The notes under the pieces were generated by a model, which did not search any database, was not told the DNA's origin, and was given only the letters and a program-made list of their open reading frames with translations. This document shows, in pieces, positions 1 through 14,000 of a DNA stretch of 53,600 nucleotides. The translations under genes were made by a program, and so were the position numbers. Each line of letters opens with the position of its first letter. Position 1 is the first letter of the stretch. This DNA is from Acanthaster planci (lineage: Eukaryota; Echinodermata; Asteroidea; Valvatida; Acanthasteridae), in contig NW_019091795.1 in NCBI RefSeq assembly GCF_001949145.1, positions 1 through 53,600 on the forward strand, in the 5' to 3' direction.

Positions 1-1149
1 CAATAATTAATTAATTCTCAAAAAGAATGTCCAAATTTGTAAAAGAAATCGAAAAGGTTAAATTCAGCATACACCGGCAAAGCGTTTCGTACAGTGAACC
101 TTAAAATGATGAAAACAATCAAGCACTCAAAATTGGGTTTATGCCACCCTTCAGTATCTCAAAATCTTGTCCGGGATCAATTGCAGTAAACTTGTGGGGA
201 GAGTGAATCCTTTCCCCGCAATTTCCCCGCAAGTAGCTGTGCATTTATTGAGGGGGAGATCTGGAGGAATTTTGCAATGGTCAGTTTTTTAAGTGGTTTG
301 CGGTTTCCAGAGACTGACCTCAGATCACTCAACACATTTTCTCTGTGGTCATGTGTCACGCGTGGAAGACTGAATCAGATGGTTCTTTGGGAAAAAAATA
401 AAATCTTTGTATAAATATGTACATTTTGCTTCACTTGCTCATTAAATGTACACGTTGTGTTACCTCTGCCCCTTGTAATACCTCCATACCTATTAAGTTT
501 TGAATTCAAAACTAGAAGTATTCACCTTCATATTTTTGAAAGGTTCCCTTGCCAAAATTGTCTGATCATGATTGCGATAACAGATTTTCAGTATTTTACA
601 TCAAAAGATATTAACAAAATACAAAGCAGCATTATGCTTAACTTCCCGTACAATATGCAATGAGTTTTTGGCTAATGAAAAAAAAATACAGCAAGATTGT
701 TTGAGATACAGGGTAGTACAGGATCTGTTCTTGTTAATGTCCTTTTGTGCAGTAACATTGCCAGATAAAATACAAATAAAGTTGTATTCGCCTGAAATAA
801 GACCGTAGCTTTCCAGCAACAGAAAACAATCCAAAGAAACTTTGTGTTTTATGAAAGGGACGACGTGTATTTTTTTTCCAAATGAGGAATAAAGGAGTGC
901 AGTCCTTTGCCTGTGGCTCTTCCGTTACCAGGTGCCCTCGAGTGGCCTGCTTGCCCAAAACCGCAAGGGGGGTTGGGGTAGGGGGAGAATGTGTATACAA
1001 ATACTGATAACTTCATTCCAGGAACATTCCTCTGCAATACCTTCAGTTTATCCTCAACTTTCCCCATGACGAGATTTAGATAAAAAAGGTGGCTCCTTGC
1101 AGCATCTCTTTGTTATCAAATTCTGAAGGTGAAAGCATGCCTTGTTATT
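1..1149. other. No gene recognised
   Basis: AT-rich DNA with only short open frames on either strand, none with recognisable domains or convincing splice pairs. It could be 3' untranslated region or an intron of the D-assembly gene. Confidence 0.5.
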
Positions 1150-1283
1150 TCAATTAGGTCTCGTGAAAGTGGCGCAGACTCTCTTTTGATCGCTTACGTT
1201 TACTGCATGGTCCACATTTAGTCCAGATACCCCAGGCATATAGGTAATTTCATAAATTTGGGGTCCATTTTTTTTTCGTATTC
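1150..1283 (-). CDS. Low-confidence candidate terminal exon
   Basis: After an AG at 1,284-1,285 the frame demanded by exon 30 stays open for 43 codons (IRKKNGPQIYEI ... VCATFTRPN) and then meets TGA. The acceptor lacks a good pyrimidine tract, the product has one cysteine and no family signature, and an open stretch of this length is not rare by chance. It is recorded only because the phase fits; the gene may equally continue beyond the left edge. Confidence 0.18.
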
Positions 1284-1499
1284 CTGTCCAATCTGACATG
1301 ATTTTTAAGTTCAGAACACATTTTCTAATTTCAAAGAGTGATGAAAAACTAATGCAAATTATCTGCCAAACAAAAATATTCGTTTGGAATCAATTCCGGT
1401 GATAAGGTCAGATGTAATAGGGACAAAAACATGTAACCCTTTTGGACCCCTACTTTTGGGAATTACCTATAAATAGGTATTGTTATCACTGAAAATGTT

Positions 1500-1800
1500 A
1501 GGGTGTCTTCAGATTTTCCGTTATGGCGACATTCCTATATAGTTTATCTGGCAATGATGGCATCCTACATGTGGGATGTTGACATCTTTTTGAGGTTTCC
1601 AAGGAATGATTATATCCTGAGAGTGTTCGATACTTTATCGGGGGGTGTTGGCATGCGGATCAAGTGGCCATTCAGAAATTATAGTGGACATTCCGATGTC
1701 TTGACTTCACGATGATGTCATTCAGAGATAATTTATCTGAGGATGTTGGTATCCTACATCAGGGACGTTGTCAGATAGAGATGCTGGCATCTCAATTTCA
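1500..1800. repeat. Decayed minisatellite-like block
   Basis: Repeated diverged words built on GGATGTTG, TGGCATCCTACAT and GACATTCC recur several times (for example GGGATGTTGACATC, GGATGTTGGTATCCTACATC). This suggests an old tandem repeat within the region after exon 30. Confidence 0.45.
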
Positions 1801-1945
1801 AGATTCTGCCATTCTGATATTAACACGTGGTCCGTAATGCGTCCTCATCCTGAGATGAAACGCATACACGTGAAGATCTCAGCAAGTTGCATGGCATTTG
1901 CATAGCTTCCTAGTAATCAGATTGAGAAAGGCCGATCACACTTAC

Positions 1946-2024
1946 CAGTTGGCAAAGTTGTTGTAATGCAACCTGGGTATACGATGGTGCAGGTATTGTT
2001 CGTGCAGCTGCATTTCTTGCAAGT
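1946..2024 (-). CDS. Exon 30 (last supported): VWC-like module and Thr-rich tail
   Basis: Encodes TCKKCSCTNNTCTIVYPGC followed by ITTTLPT. The C..C.C....C......C spacing is VWC-like. Acceptor CACAAG after a pyrimidine tract, donor GTAAGT, phase 0 in and 1 out. The strong donor means at least one more exon exists; no C-terminal cystine knot is visible in the remaining 1.9 kb. Confidence 0.8.
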
Positions 2025-5000
2025 CTTGTGCTTCGAGAAAAGGTAAACCTCACTTTAGACGGTTTCTAAAATCGTTTAAAAACTTTAGAAAGGTAAGATA
2101 CGACGTCGGTAAAATCACAGAAATAGGACTGATTGCCTCAGTCAATCTGAACACATTTCTGCGCAGACTGCTGTCGTTTTCGAGAACGCTGACATTTTGT
2201 TCCTTTTTCCTTTTCACCATGGTCGTGCGACCGTTGTTTGAAAATTCGTTTCTTTTAAAATATTGTATTCGTTTACAGACGCCGATTCTTATTGTGCATT
2301 ATGTTGTAGGCCTAGGAATCATTATAAACGGGTAATACCTAAAGCAGCAAACACACCGGCAGAAATTCACAAAACGCATTGAAAACTTTAAGAAAAGGAA
2401 AATAAGTGTAAGGTACCAAATAGAAGAAAAGTTGGATCGGTTCGAAGTTAGATTTTATCTAAGAAAAGGAATTTTCTTAACGCAAAAATGAATGTTGCAA
2501 TATCAATATCACCCCCAAAACATAATGGTATGGCCCAAAGTGTAACATCGGTGCCGGTTCCTAGCTCAGTGCAGAGCGATAGGAGATTGGTTAAAGAAGA
2601 ACTGCGATTTCCAGACCTTAAACCTCCTATACGTTTTCAGATATAATTCCTCTGTATCCATAATGATTTGTTAGTAAACTGAGAATGGATTTTAGATTTT
2701 CATTGACTCAGAAACGGATGCAAACATCATGAATCATCAACGGTCATGAAGAATCAACGCGATCGAACATGCACATACTCATCGTGTTGTACCCAAGAGG
2801 CGCCAGTGGACCGCAGTTATACCAGGCAAGATATGGGACGGAGGGGTACCCCCACCTCTTACCTGTCCAATCCCTGTACACACTCTTGATTCCAATCAAA
2901 CAATGACAAACACAAAGGCGGGGGTGGGGTTCTCTCCGTCCCATATCTTGCTTCAAATGACCGCAGTACCTTCACTGCTCAATGATGTCCCCCCCCAAAA
3001 AAATCAATGGTTCTATAAAGGCTCAAAGAGGGAAAGTAGGGGAGAGAAAGGTTTTTCTCAAAGCAGCTCGAACATTAAACAAGTCAGTGCAGTGAAGACT
3101 GCAATAAATCTTGTACTTCTTAATTGGGCCAATCTTGTACAATCGCGGTAAAATCTACAGTGTATCCACCTCCTATCAAGCGCTCACGGCGGACTGTTTA
3201 TGTTCTCCGTGATATACAGGACTTGTGTCGTTTCAAATAATGTAGTGAAAAGACTAGAGGGTGTCCACTTGCCTTTCGTCAGATTGTTTTATGTATACGA
3301 AACGGTGTTTGAATATTTAAAACGCAAATTAACGGAAACCCCTCTCAGATGGCATTTTACCTGTACCCTCTCCATAACCTTTCCGTTCGGGCACGAGCAA
3401 TCATCTCTACATCTCGAGCTCTTCATGCCTGAGGCCTCTTGACACGCGCAACAATAGTCTTTACCAGTAGTGAAATCATAAAGCACTCTAGAGTAGCAGT
3501 AGCCGCTGCACTTAAACCTGACGCACGGATTGTCACAAGGGGTACGTCGCATTCCAGGAGGGCACGCTGTGTTCAAGTGAAACAAAACAGGCTTATCAAC
3601 TCTTATTAATAATAAAGATCAAAGGGAAAAACGAAATGGCTTTATACAGTATTTATGAGGGTTATCTAGACAGTTAACTTCAACTGCAGTTCTCAGTGAT
3701 GGATGAAAAGTGGAAAGGGTTTTTTGACTCTCTATCCCAAAGTTTAATTTGGGATTTTAATAACATATATCTTTCAAACATTGCTAAACAATACTCCAAC
3801 GCTAACTTTCCGTACTATACTTCCTCCCCTAATTGGAACAAATCACCCTTTTTTAGACTGAAATTTCGGAAGTAGAGACTTTGTGCAAATATGCAGCGCA
3901 ATCAGAGCTCTGACGAAAATTCTATTGCCATCAGAAAGAGGTATTTTGTAGAAGGTAGACAGAATATTGTAAAAGGTTTGCAGACACAAATCGTGTCAAA
4001 AATCAGTTGCTTGTTTAGATCTTTACAAATTATGATAAGTTAAATTTGGTAAAGACAAAGGAGAGTTTTATAGGAAAGCCAAAACGAGGGGAAGGTGATT
4101 ATTCACTTTACCTACAATTATGCGACTGTCATTGTCTGTTTTCAGACGTTCAAATATTTATTTATCAACATATTAATGCCAAGAAAAAATGTTACTCACC
4201 GGGAGGAGGTATGGGTGGTGTTGGCAAAGCTGGGAAAGATACAAAGTATTCGACAACATTGATTAACTCAGATGTGCAAGCGACCAACATGCGCTTTCAC
4301 ATTAATATGGGTCAGCTTGGCATTTTGCAGGGATTTCTGCAAGCAGGTGTAAGAAGAGAGGGGAAAATCATATTTGTTCCGAAAATTATTGCATGTGACA
4401 ACAAAAGCCCTGTGAATAACATCAAACTAAAATCGTGTGAAATACCAGCCTCAACAGTGGTTCGGGAGAAGGGTTACGGGGTTGAAACTATCATCCTTTG
4501 TTCATTTCATCGTCAGTATGTGAGTTAAATTCGGGATGGGAAAATTGACTCGAATTCTTCAATATCAGCAGCGTATCAAGCTTTTGGTGCCAGGGCAAAT
4601 CCAAAAGCGAATGTGGCGTAAGGTTCATTCATCATGTTGTTAGCTAGAAAAAATATCAAAAACATTGCTCACGGTCACGACATCCTTGCTTTTATTTGCC
4701 GGTGCTGTTTTATTTGGGTTTTGGTGCTAATATAAATATAATAAATAAATATACCGATTACTTTCTTTCCTGGCACCTATGGAGTAGTCTGTGAAAAAAT
4801 CTGCCCCCCCCCACTGATACGCTACTGATCAATATCATTTGAATCATTTTGAAAACAAAATTACTGTGTTAAAAGTGAAATCGTTTTTTAAAAGAGGTAA
4901 ATGAAAACTTACGGGTGGATTCACAGCCGTAGAATGTTATCTTTAACTTGGAGCCGTCCCTGGAATCTATAACATGGTGATACACCTTGGCGTTTTGCAC

Positions 5001-8000
5001 ATAGTCTAGTGTTTGAAATAACTTCACCTTTCCTGATTCTCCTTGAAGTGTTTGACTATAGTTAAAATTGCTTCCATCCTTCCGGTACCTGAAGACAACT
5101 GTCACGTTGACTGCTATCCCGTCACCTGCACTGGCGTTCACTTGAACATGGGTCAGTTTGGCATTTGGTGCGAACTCTACAAGCAGGTATGATGTGCCTT
5201 CAGGCGAAGATACTGATGACGGTGGACTCGAGGGAGTCCACCAGTCAACGGGATCAATTGGTTGGCTACGATTCCCGGACACAAAGCGGGTGACATTAAT
5301 GACGCTGAACTCAGAATCAAGATCGTCGTCACACTCCTTGTACGGGGTTGTTAATTCTGGAAATCAAAAAGAATGAGTTACCAGTTACACAGCTATGTTA
5401 GTCTTTATCCACCACATGAGCACCTTTCTGCTCCTCCTTTTTTGTCATTTAGGTATCTGTGCCCGAAACCTCTTTAGACATTCACGTCATGATTACCTCT
5501 CCTCTGTTTTTTTTTCTCAGTGTGCTCGGAGGAATTTTGGAACCAGTCTGATTTTAAAGTATGCGACTACATACCGTGCACGACATGGAGCCGATGGGTC
5601 CCCCCACATGTCCAATCCCTATACAAACTCTAGACTATTGTTACCTAACACATCCCCCTAGATGTCTGAAAATAACTCCTGAGATTCCGATCTCCGGGTA
5701 TCCAACATCCTTCATCCGGCAGTCATCAAGACCCACTTCCAGCACCGAAGTGGAGCGATCGGAGTACAAGGCTTTCACCGTTCTTCCCTTTGTGGACGAT
5801 ATCTCCGGACGGCTGAAGAGGATCCTGGAGGACCACGGCGTCTGCACCGTGTTCCGATCATCCACCACCTTGAGGAACCAACTCTTGCGTCCTAAGGATC
5901 CAATCCCACCCGGAAGACGCAGAGGAGTGGCTACAGGATACCATGCGGTGACTGTGACAAGGTATACATCGGCGAAACTGGCAGACCAATCGGCGAGAGA
6001 ATCAAGGAGCACCAGCGCGACATGAGACTCTCCCGTGTGGAGTCGTCAGCGGTAGCCGAGCACACCTGGGGAGCTGGTCACCACCCCAATTGGGACAACG
6101 TGCAGTGCGTGGACCAAGACCAGCATTGGTACACAAGACGGGTCAAGGATGCCATCCACATCCGCCTGAATGGACACAACATCAACAGGGACAGCGGCAT
6201 CGACATCCCTAGGTTCTGGCTCCCCACCATACGCCAACACAACCACCGGAGCACCGGAGTGCAACGGAGCCACACCGAGGACACGCGTCCTTACGCCCAC
6301 GGGTGGCACGCGGCGGACGCGGTCCAGCGGACTCTGCAACATCCAGACTTCAGCTGCCTGATAAAGGCTAGCAGCACCATCAGCCGAAACGTCGCTACCA
6401 GCAACACGACACCGCGAGTCATAGATTATCTTTTTCCTACGTTACAATTAATCACCAAAGTTAGGTTATGAAATGAAGGGTCTTCTTTGCAGTAAAACTT
6501 GGAAATACAACACACACCCCTTTGACATGGCGAAAGAAAAAGACTGAAAATGAGATAACCTGAGGACATCTTGAGGCTCATATTTTGGAGACCTCCATTA
6601 CTGCTATGCTTTCAGAAAAGCGGGAAGTTCCTTTTACCCGGGGAAAAGCTTGCCAACTATGGCAAAATACATCTCTTTAGCTTGGAAGCATTAGCATCCA
6701 ATTAAATGATTTCGATTTAATCTTTCGAAGGCAGATAAAATGTCACGTAAGTAAAACGAGTTTCATGTTAGTTTGAAATTTTTTTTTGCTTTAGATAAGA
6801 AAATTAATTCAGACAAATTCTGATGAATATAGAACTGTGGTTGTAGTGGCCATTGTGTACGAGAAAACTGTCATGAACATAGATTGAATGGCATATGAAA
6901 ATGAATTAAATGGCATTGACGTCTGAATGTCCTAAAGGACTCTATGCCCGGAACCTCCTTACCACTAATTCATTCTCATAAAAGATGCATGTCCTCTGTT
7001 TTTCTTACTGCGCTCTCTTTATGCTCAGAGGATTTTCAAAAGCAGCCTGATTATAAGTATGCGACCACATGAACAAAATATTCAGCATATCGGTGACGTG
7101 TCAGGGGTGGTTAACTTTAGGCCAAACTGAAGGATATTATCTGAAACTCAACATCTGGTCAGATTATTTTAAATGATGAACCATGACTTTTCTACGGACG
7201 GTATAGTTTGGAGTGACGCAAGCATGTTTTTTAAACTTGCACCACTTCATTTGTCGAAATTTAAAATGTTTCCCGTCCTCCCCATAAAAACTATATTTGT
7301 TTATTCATAGTTGTTCCCAATGAAATAACAGTTATACTTTATCCATACACATATCTTTAAATACTGCCAGACATTCCATTCCATTTTCAGCTCACAATAG
7401 AAATTAAGGAGGTCAGAAATTTCATTTATTTGTACATGGCTGAAATTAAACGATGCAAGGCCGGTTTTTTCGTCCAAATGAATGGAAATATCCTCTTTCA
7501 AACTGACCTGACGTAGTCACAGATGACGTGGATGTAGTAGTTCCTGAAAAAAAGAAAAACGTATATCTTCATTAGGTGCAAAGTGCGTATTCCAACAAGC
7601 CAGCAAAGACCGTAGACATTTCTGGTCTTGTTCCAAGGAACCGTAGTACATATATTCCTACATTGGAAAACTAGCCCTTAATGTGTTTCGTCCCGTGGGA
7701 TCAGTCAACAGAAAAAACTGCAGTGCTATCAAAAATTCCTTGTTTGATACAGGGAAAACTAAGAGAATATATATATTTAAATATATATACCACAGTATGA
7801 AAGATATTTTGAATCTCAACCCAAGACGTCATGCGCTCTCCTTAATTCCTAATGAACTTTTAAACGAGTACGAACCAAACCTTTGTAACGTTGAAATAAA
7901 TGCCGGGACAAACACGAGTCTATGTTTTCTGTTTCTCCAGTTTTCCATTCTATGGACGTGGAAAAAACCTGATTTAAAGTCACGCGGCCTCGCCGATAAA

Positions 8001-11000
8001 CCATACAAAAATGTGGAAGATAATCCCAATCCAGAAAAGAGCGAATTTCTGCTTGCACCATTTCATTGAAAAGTATTTCTGCTCGACTTGATTTCCTCAT
8101 TAGAAATAAAAGATATCACTCTCTGCATATGCCATCAAATGAACAGAAGAAAAGAAGAGCTCTTCTCAGAGTTAAGTGTTTGCGAGCGCTGATATGAGCA
8201 TAAGAGCATTAAATAAAAGCTTTTTGGAGCCAAATTTGAGACACCGGGTCAAGGTTTGTGCAATTATTATTTCTTTCCTCCAAAATCTTACCAATATTTA
8301 CTGCTTCTTTTTTTCAGACAAATTAGAAGGGCCATATGCCATGCCGAAAGAGTTCTTTGTAAAAGGAAATCTCATTTATAATTGACTATTTCAAACATAA
8401 TTGTGTAATTTTAGATGTTGAACAAAACTAAATGTGCGTCCATCATCCTAAAATTAAACAGAAATGTTTTTTCTACGAATGTTATGTCACTGTAAGCATA
8501 AGAAAACGTTCCAACAATCAATTTTTATCTGAAGGGCATTTTTAAAAATTTAGTTTGTCCGAGTATGTCAGATGAACTCTCTACTTAAAGAAAATATGAT
8601 ATCCTTTGAAACCACTGTAGCTAACTAGGTCATGCCCTTTATGAAGACCATAATTTGCTTTTCTGTATAATGCACAATTTTGAATCGTGGAAAATGTAAA
8701 TTCTACACCGTGAAACTGCTATTAATTACATTTTTTCCTAACTCTTTTAGAAACTCGCCTATATACCTCTTGTCAAAACGAAGAGACAATTCATGAATTG
8801 GCTGTGCGCACTCTTGAACCTTGGAAATACCCTGACCCTCCACCCCAGCCCTTTATAAGGTATGGCTTGATTACGTTCCCGAAAACGAATATTATTCAGT
8901 ACTCTCCCAGTTTTTGTAAACGCTTTGTTAATAGTCATTTTTCGCAGACAACTTGTCAAGTAACCCGGTGCAACCCATCCAATGAACTTTAGAGCACGCA
9001 CACCATTTATTTTCAAAAAGCGTTTTGAAGGCAATTGAAATTTAATGCTAAAAAGGGAATTTCCATCGAGTGTAGTGCTATTTTTTAATTTCATGTATTC
9101 ACATGTTGCAGTCACAATTGGTGTTGTGGTGGTCATTGTTCAAGAGAGAAGCAATACAAAAGAAGCTAAATGTTATCGTTTATTTATGGAATTTTCAGCT
9201 ACTGAGGCTTTTTTCGCCAATAACTATACGTTTATTCATAACCTTTATTGATCAGCATCACATAACGGAGTTACGAAAAAGGGCCAGTTTTAGAGGCCGG
9301 AGGAAACCAGAGTACCCCGAAAAAACCTACGAAAGCGAGTATGGACGGGAAACCAGATGTTTTTAAAGCCTGGGCCAAGAAAGGACTCAAACCCGGGCCC
9401 CGTTGGTGGAAAGAGAGGAAAGAACCGCTACGTTAACATGCTAACCTACTCCCCCTAAGCTACATGTTTACAACATTGTACGTAAATTGCGTCATAACCC
9501 CGTACTTAAACAGCAATAGACCTTTTAACTAACGAATTAATAATTCTGTTTGCATGCGCACAAATGGCCATGGAGGCAGAAAGCACAACTTGAGCCATCG
9601 CTCAAATTAAATGATGCACCATTTATTCTTCCAAATGAAAGGACACTATTTTCTTTGTTCGTAAGTCCAAAATGACTGACCTGACGTAGTCACCGTTGGC
9701 GTAGACGTAGTAGGCCTATTTTCTGGAAGAATGTATATCTTCATTTTGAGCAAAAGACATATTGGAACAAACCACCAAATACTGTAGAAAAATCTGGTCC
9801 AGTTCCAGGGAACTGTAATATATATGCCTACATTGGTCAACCAGTCCTTAACCCTAACAGCCCTGAATCCTCCAATTTTAATATAATTGTGTGCACACCC
9901 TAGGGAGTTAGGGTTAATGTGTTTTATTCCATTGGGTGACCAAAACGTCCTTGTTCGATACAGGGAATACTAAGAAAAGTTAAACCACAACGTGAACGAC
10001 ATTTCCATTCCCAATCCAGGACGTCATGCGCTCCCCTTATTAATTCCCAACGAGCTTTTAACTGTCATAAGCTGATATGTTATCGTCAATAGACTTTCTA
10101 ACTAGGCCTACGGAATAAATAATTATGCTTGCATGCGCACAACTGGCCATGCCGGCAAAAGGCGTCAGCGGCTCAATGTAGGCCAACAGAGGCACAAATT
10201 ACCTAATCATTTTATCTCAGATTCTCTCATTTTTTCTTCAATATACCCTTCAATGGCGCCAATAATATTTCTGACTTTGAAGAAATTTACTTTCGCCTTG
10301 AAATTAAGAGGTCTGCTTTGCGAGTGTAATAAATGATTCTGATTAACATAGTTGACACTTTGCGCATGTGCAAAGACCAGCCTCATTTCGAAATCGCAGC
10401 TTCGTCATAACGTAAACTTCTATGCAGACAACAAACCGCTTGTAGGTGTTCGAAAATAATAAAATTCCTTTTCCTATTGAACAATAGGGGAAAGTTACAT
10501 GTTGCTCTGGCAAGGCATTACTTTTTATAGATTAAAACGATTAAAACCTAAAAATCAGAAAGTAAAAACCATTCAGACCAAAAACCAGAAGGCTGGCATT
10601 TTGAAAACCACACTGGCCCGCGATTCAACTCGTTCAAACATTGTGTATGAATGTGCATGTGCAAGGGAGCCTTCTGATTTCAGTCGATCTCATGCTTTTT
10701 GGAAGAAAGACATTTTTGAAGTCAATATTTTGCATGTATGCCAAAATCCCTCTTTATACCAGGAAGTTATAGTCATACTGATTTTAGAGGGTTTTCTGAG
10801 AAAAATCAAACATTAAGATCCTTCGACAGATTGATGTTGACTTTTTTACCTTGTATATAGGATTGTTGCTCGCGATGGTCATAGATAGAAATACCTTCAT
10901 AGTTATGAATACACCTGAGAAAATGTCCGTAGCCATAACTTCAGAGGACAAGGTGTGAACCGAATTAGTGTCCAGCTGAAGCTAAGAACCAGTTTGCCAT

Positions 11001-14000
11001 CTCATGACTTTTTGGAGTTAAAACACCAAGGTCACACTTTTGCAACACTACTTCAAATAACAATGTTCTCTTTCATTATAAAAACTATAAAAATAAATAG
11101 CCACAACAACTGGAAACAACTTGAGCAAGGGCGACAGGAACAGTACCTGGTGTACATGAAGGACTATGCTCGCAGTCCCATTTGCCGTCGTTGCATATGC
11201 TAGGAAAAGTAAAGCAAAAGCAAAATAAAAGTCGATTGTGCAGTTATTAACATACAATGGGGTGCATTGATTTATGAAAAATAGGGTCTTCCCAGCCATC
11301 CTAAACAAGGCAAATATACTTTCCGTATAACCAACCTGAGGCAACTGGACTCGCTTTTAGTTTGAGTGGAAAGACCTGCTTTTTTTATTAGCAGATGATT
11401 TTACGTCAATTTCACCCGAAGTGTGTACTTCAAGAGCATGGTCCGCTGGATGTTGTTTGACCAACACACGTAAAGTAAAGGGAAGCCAATGGGTTTAACT
11501 TCGCTGAGACTATCTGCTCCGAGTTATAACAACCTAGGGCATGTTTCTACATGAAAAAGACGTTCCTACGGTAGGAACTATCTGAGTGAACGTGCAGGTT
11601 AATGCGCGATCGTCGCTGAGCGCGCGATGTACGCACAACCATTGTATATGTTTGAATGTTCTGTCTTCGCTGTTACGTCGGGTTCGGTCACGAACTCGGT
11701 TGAAAACTTTCCACCAGCCTTGTTCCTCCTTTGTTGGTAAGGGTGCTCTTCAACTCATGGCGGATAACTACCACCTTAGCGATACCCAATTTCAGCTTCC
11801 CCTGCTCGAAAAATCCTTTATATCTGCAGGGACTATACGCCAATACCTACGAATAATTTGAGACTGCAATTTCAAAGAAGTGTATGTCACCTTCGTTGCC
11901 TCTCCCAGCTTACACCGCTAGGTCTCATATATCACTGTTAGTTATATCATTTTGCTTTGGATTTCAACAGAAATTTCTCTTTCTTTTAATGCTTGTTATT
12001 ACGAGGACTTCGTGTATAGAGATATTTCGTGGACACTTCAATACTGCTCAAAGTGGGATTTGTATTTTGTTTCATTAAAAACCAGTGCATTTTGGGCTAT
12101 ATTTAGTGTGCTGTTATCAGTGACGTACCGTAGCCGGGGGGGGGGGCTAAGGGGCACGTGCCCCCCATTCGGGGTGCCCCATAAAATAAACGGATGAATG
12201 TATATTGAACAAGGCTAACAAAAACCTCTCCCCAAAAAACAACAACAACACCGAAAGCTGGTGCCCCCCATAAGATGCTGGTGCCCCCTTTGTGCCCCGC
12301 ACTAGTAAAATCCTAGCTACGCCACTGGCTGTCGTAAACTCCCTCCTCGTCTATTCAACTTGGATACAGAAAATGCGTGGTTTCATTTAAACTCGGACAA
12401 AACACTTGGGAAATTCATTGATTAAATGCGTGTGTGTAATCACGGGCTAATTCTCTTTTTTTTTTTTTTTTTTTACATTAGCTAGCCAATTTCCTTTTCA
12501 CGTATACCAAAAAAAAGGGAAGATTTCTGTTTTTTGGGTGTGGAGTAAACATCTCAAGGGGAGAAGCTCCCCATCAGAATGGAGGGTGGATACATCTTGC
12601 CACCTCAAAATCCCTGGGATAAGGGCACAGCTGAGCAAAAGATGTCCTATGCCAGTACTTACCAAGACTGGCATTCATCAACGAAAGTGTGTCTCGATTG
12701 TACCTCCCTGCCATCCACTATACAAGGGCATTTAGGTACGCAGGTGTTTCTCAATCTCTTGGTACCGTTCGGGCAATGGCAGCCCTCGTAGCATCCCTTC
12801 ATCTCGTAGTTCCCTTTATTTATCCACAGCTTCTTTCCCATCTTTAACTCTTCCAATACGCAGGAGCTCTCGGGCGTACTCTTGCAAGCGTACTCCATAG
12901 GAGGCTTACACAGAATCGCTGTGGGGAGTACAGGAAAGAAAAAGGGGCACGCGTAAATATAGCCTTGAACTTCAGGTGACCGTAGCAAAACCATATACTT
13001 GATTGAGTCCAAACTTCACATTTATAATGTTAAAGAATATCTTAACTTGGTTCGCTTGTCATCGTAACTATTTTTGCCATGAACAGATCTATTCACCCAG
13101 GACGATATAATGGCTGGTGGTGGATTTTTGATTGCTATGTGCTTATTGAGGGCGTTGCCAGATGTTTTTAAGTCCGTGGATAAACGTAATATACAAAAAT
13201 TGAGAACTAAAGGGGGAGCAACACTTACAACGCAAAAAGACTGATGTAGGCTATAGTTTCGTTTATACACGAATGTCATGTCTATTCAAGCCCAACTGAC
13301 TGTGCAGCCACTTTTTGCGCGTGCGCATTATTGACGTTAAGACCGTCTGCCTGCAGAATTATTCCAGCAAACGATGCACATCGTAATTACAAATGTGTAC
13401 GATTTGTTCGTCTATTTCCCCTTAAAGACTCAAAATGCTTGGGCGTAGATCCCGGGGGAAGGGGTCACTGAATCATCTCCCATTTGTTAGCGGTGGGAAA
13501 AACCTAAAGCGGCTTGTGTAGACATTTTCAGATTTCCCAACAACCCAAATGTATTCAATAGCGTTTGAAAAGGAAAAACAATTTTTAAGTCATAAATACG
13601 CCGTTCAGCTGTTAACGTTACAGATGTACATCTGTTCCATGAACATCGCCCCTACATAGAGTCCTATGGTGCCATCATCCCCCCTTTTTCAAATGTACAT
13701 GGCTAAGCAAGTCATATCCCCCCACAATGCCCCATTCCATGTCTCCCAGTTTCCAGCACAAATTTATGCCACTGCAAAATGTAAACAAATTTGCAACAAT
13801 CAAATGGTAATAAGAAAACAAACTAAAATAACAACATCAAAACTCTCGAGAGAAGAAAACATTTTTTTAAAAATGCGTCACTATAAAGAACCCGCTAAGT
13901 GCATGTTCCTGAATTGTGCGTTAGGGTCTATATTGCCACCAAAATTCACGGCTGCACATGTGGGGCCAAGCTTTCCAAAATCAAATCAATTTTGCAATTT

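Noticed and set aside
4046-4528. 160-codon plus-strand open frame
   Set aside because: It is the antisense of the decayed FA58C exon copy and has no protein signature of its own.
5641-6342. Minus-strand open frames of 98-123 codons
   Set aside because: Shadows of the Penelope coding strand, whose plus frames carry the RT-end and GIY-YIG motifs.
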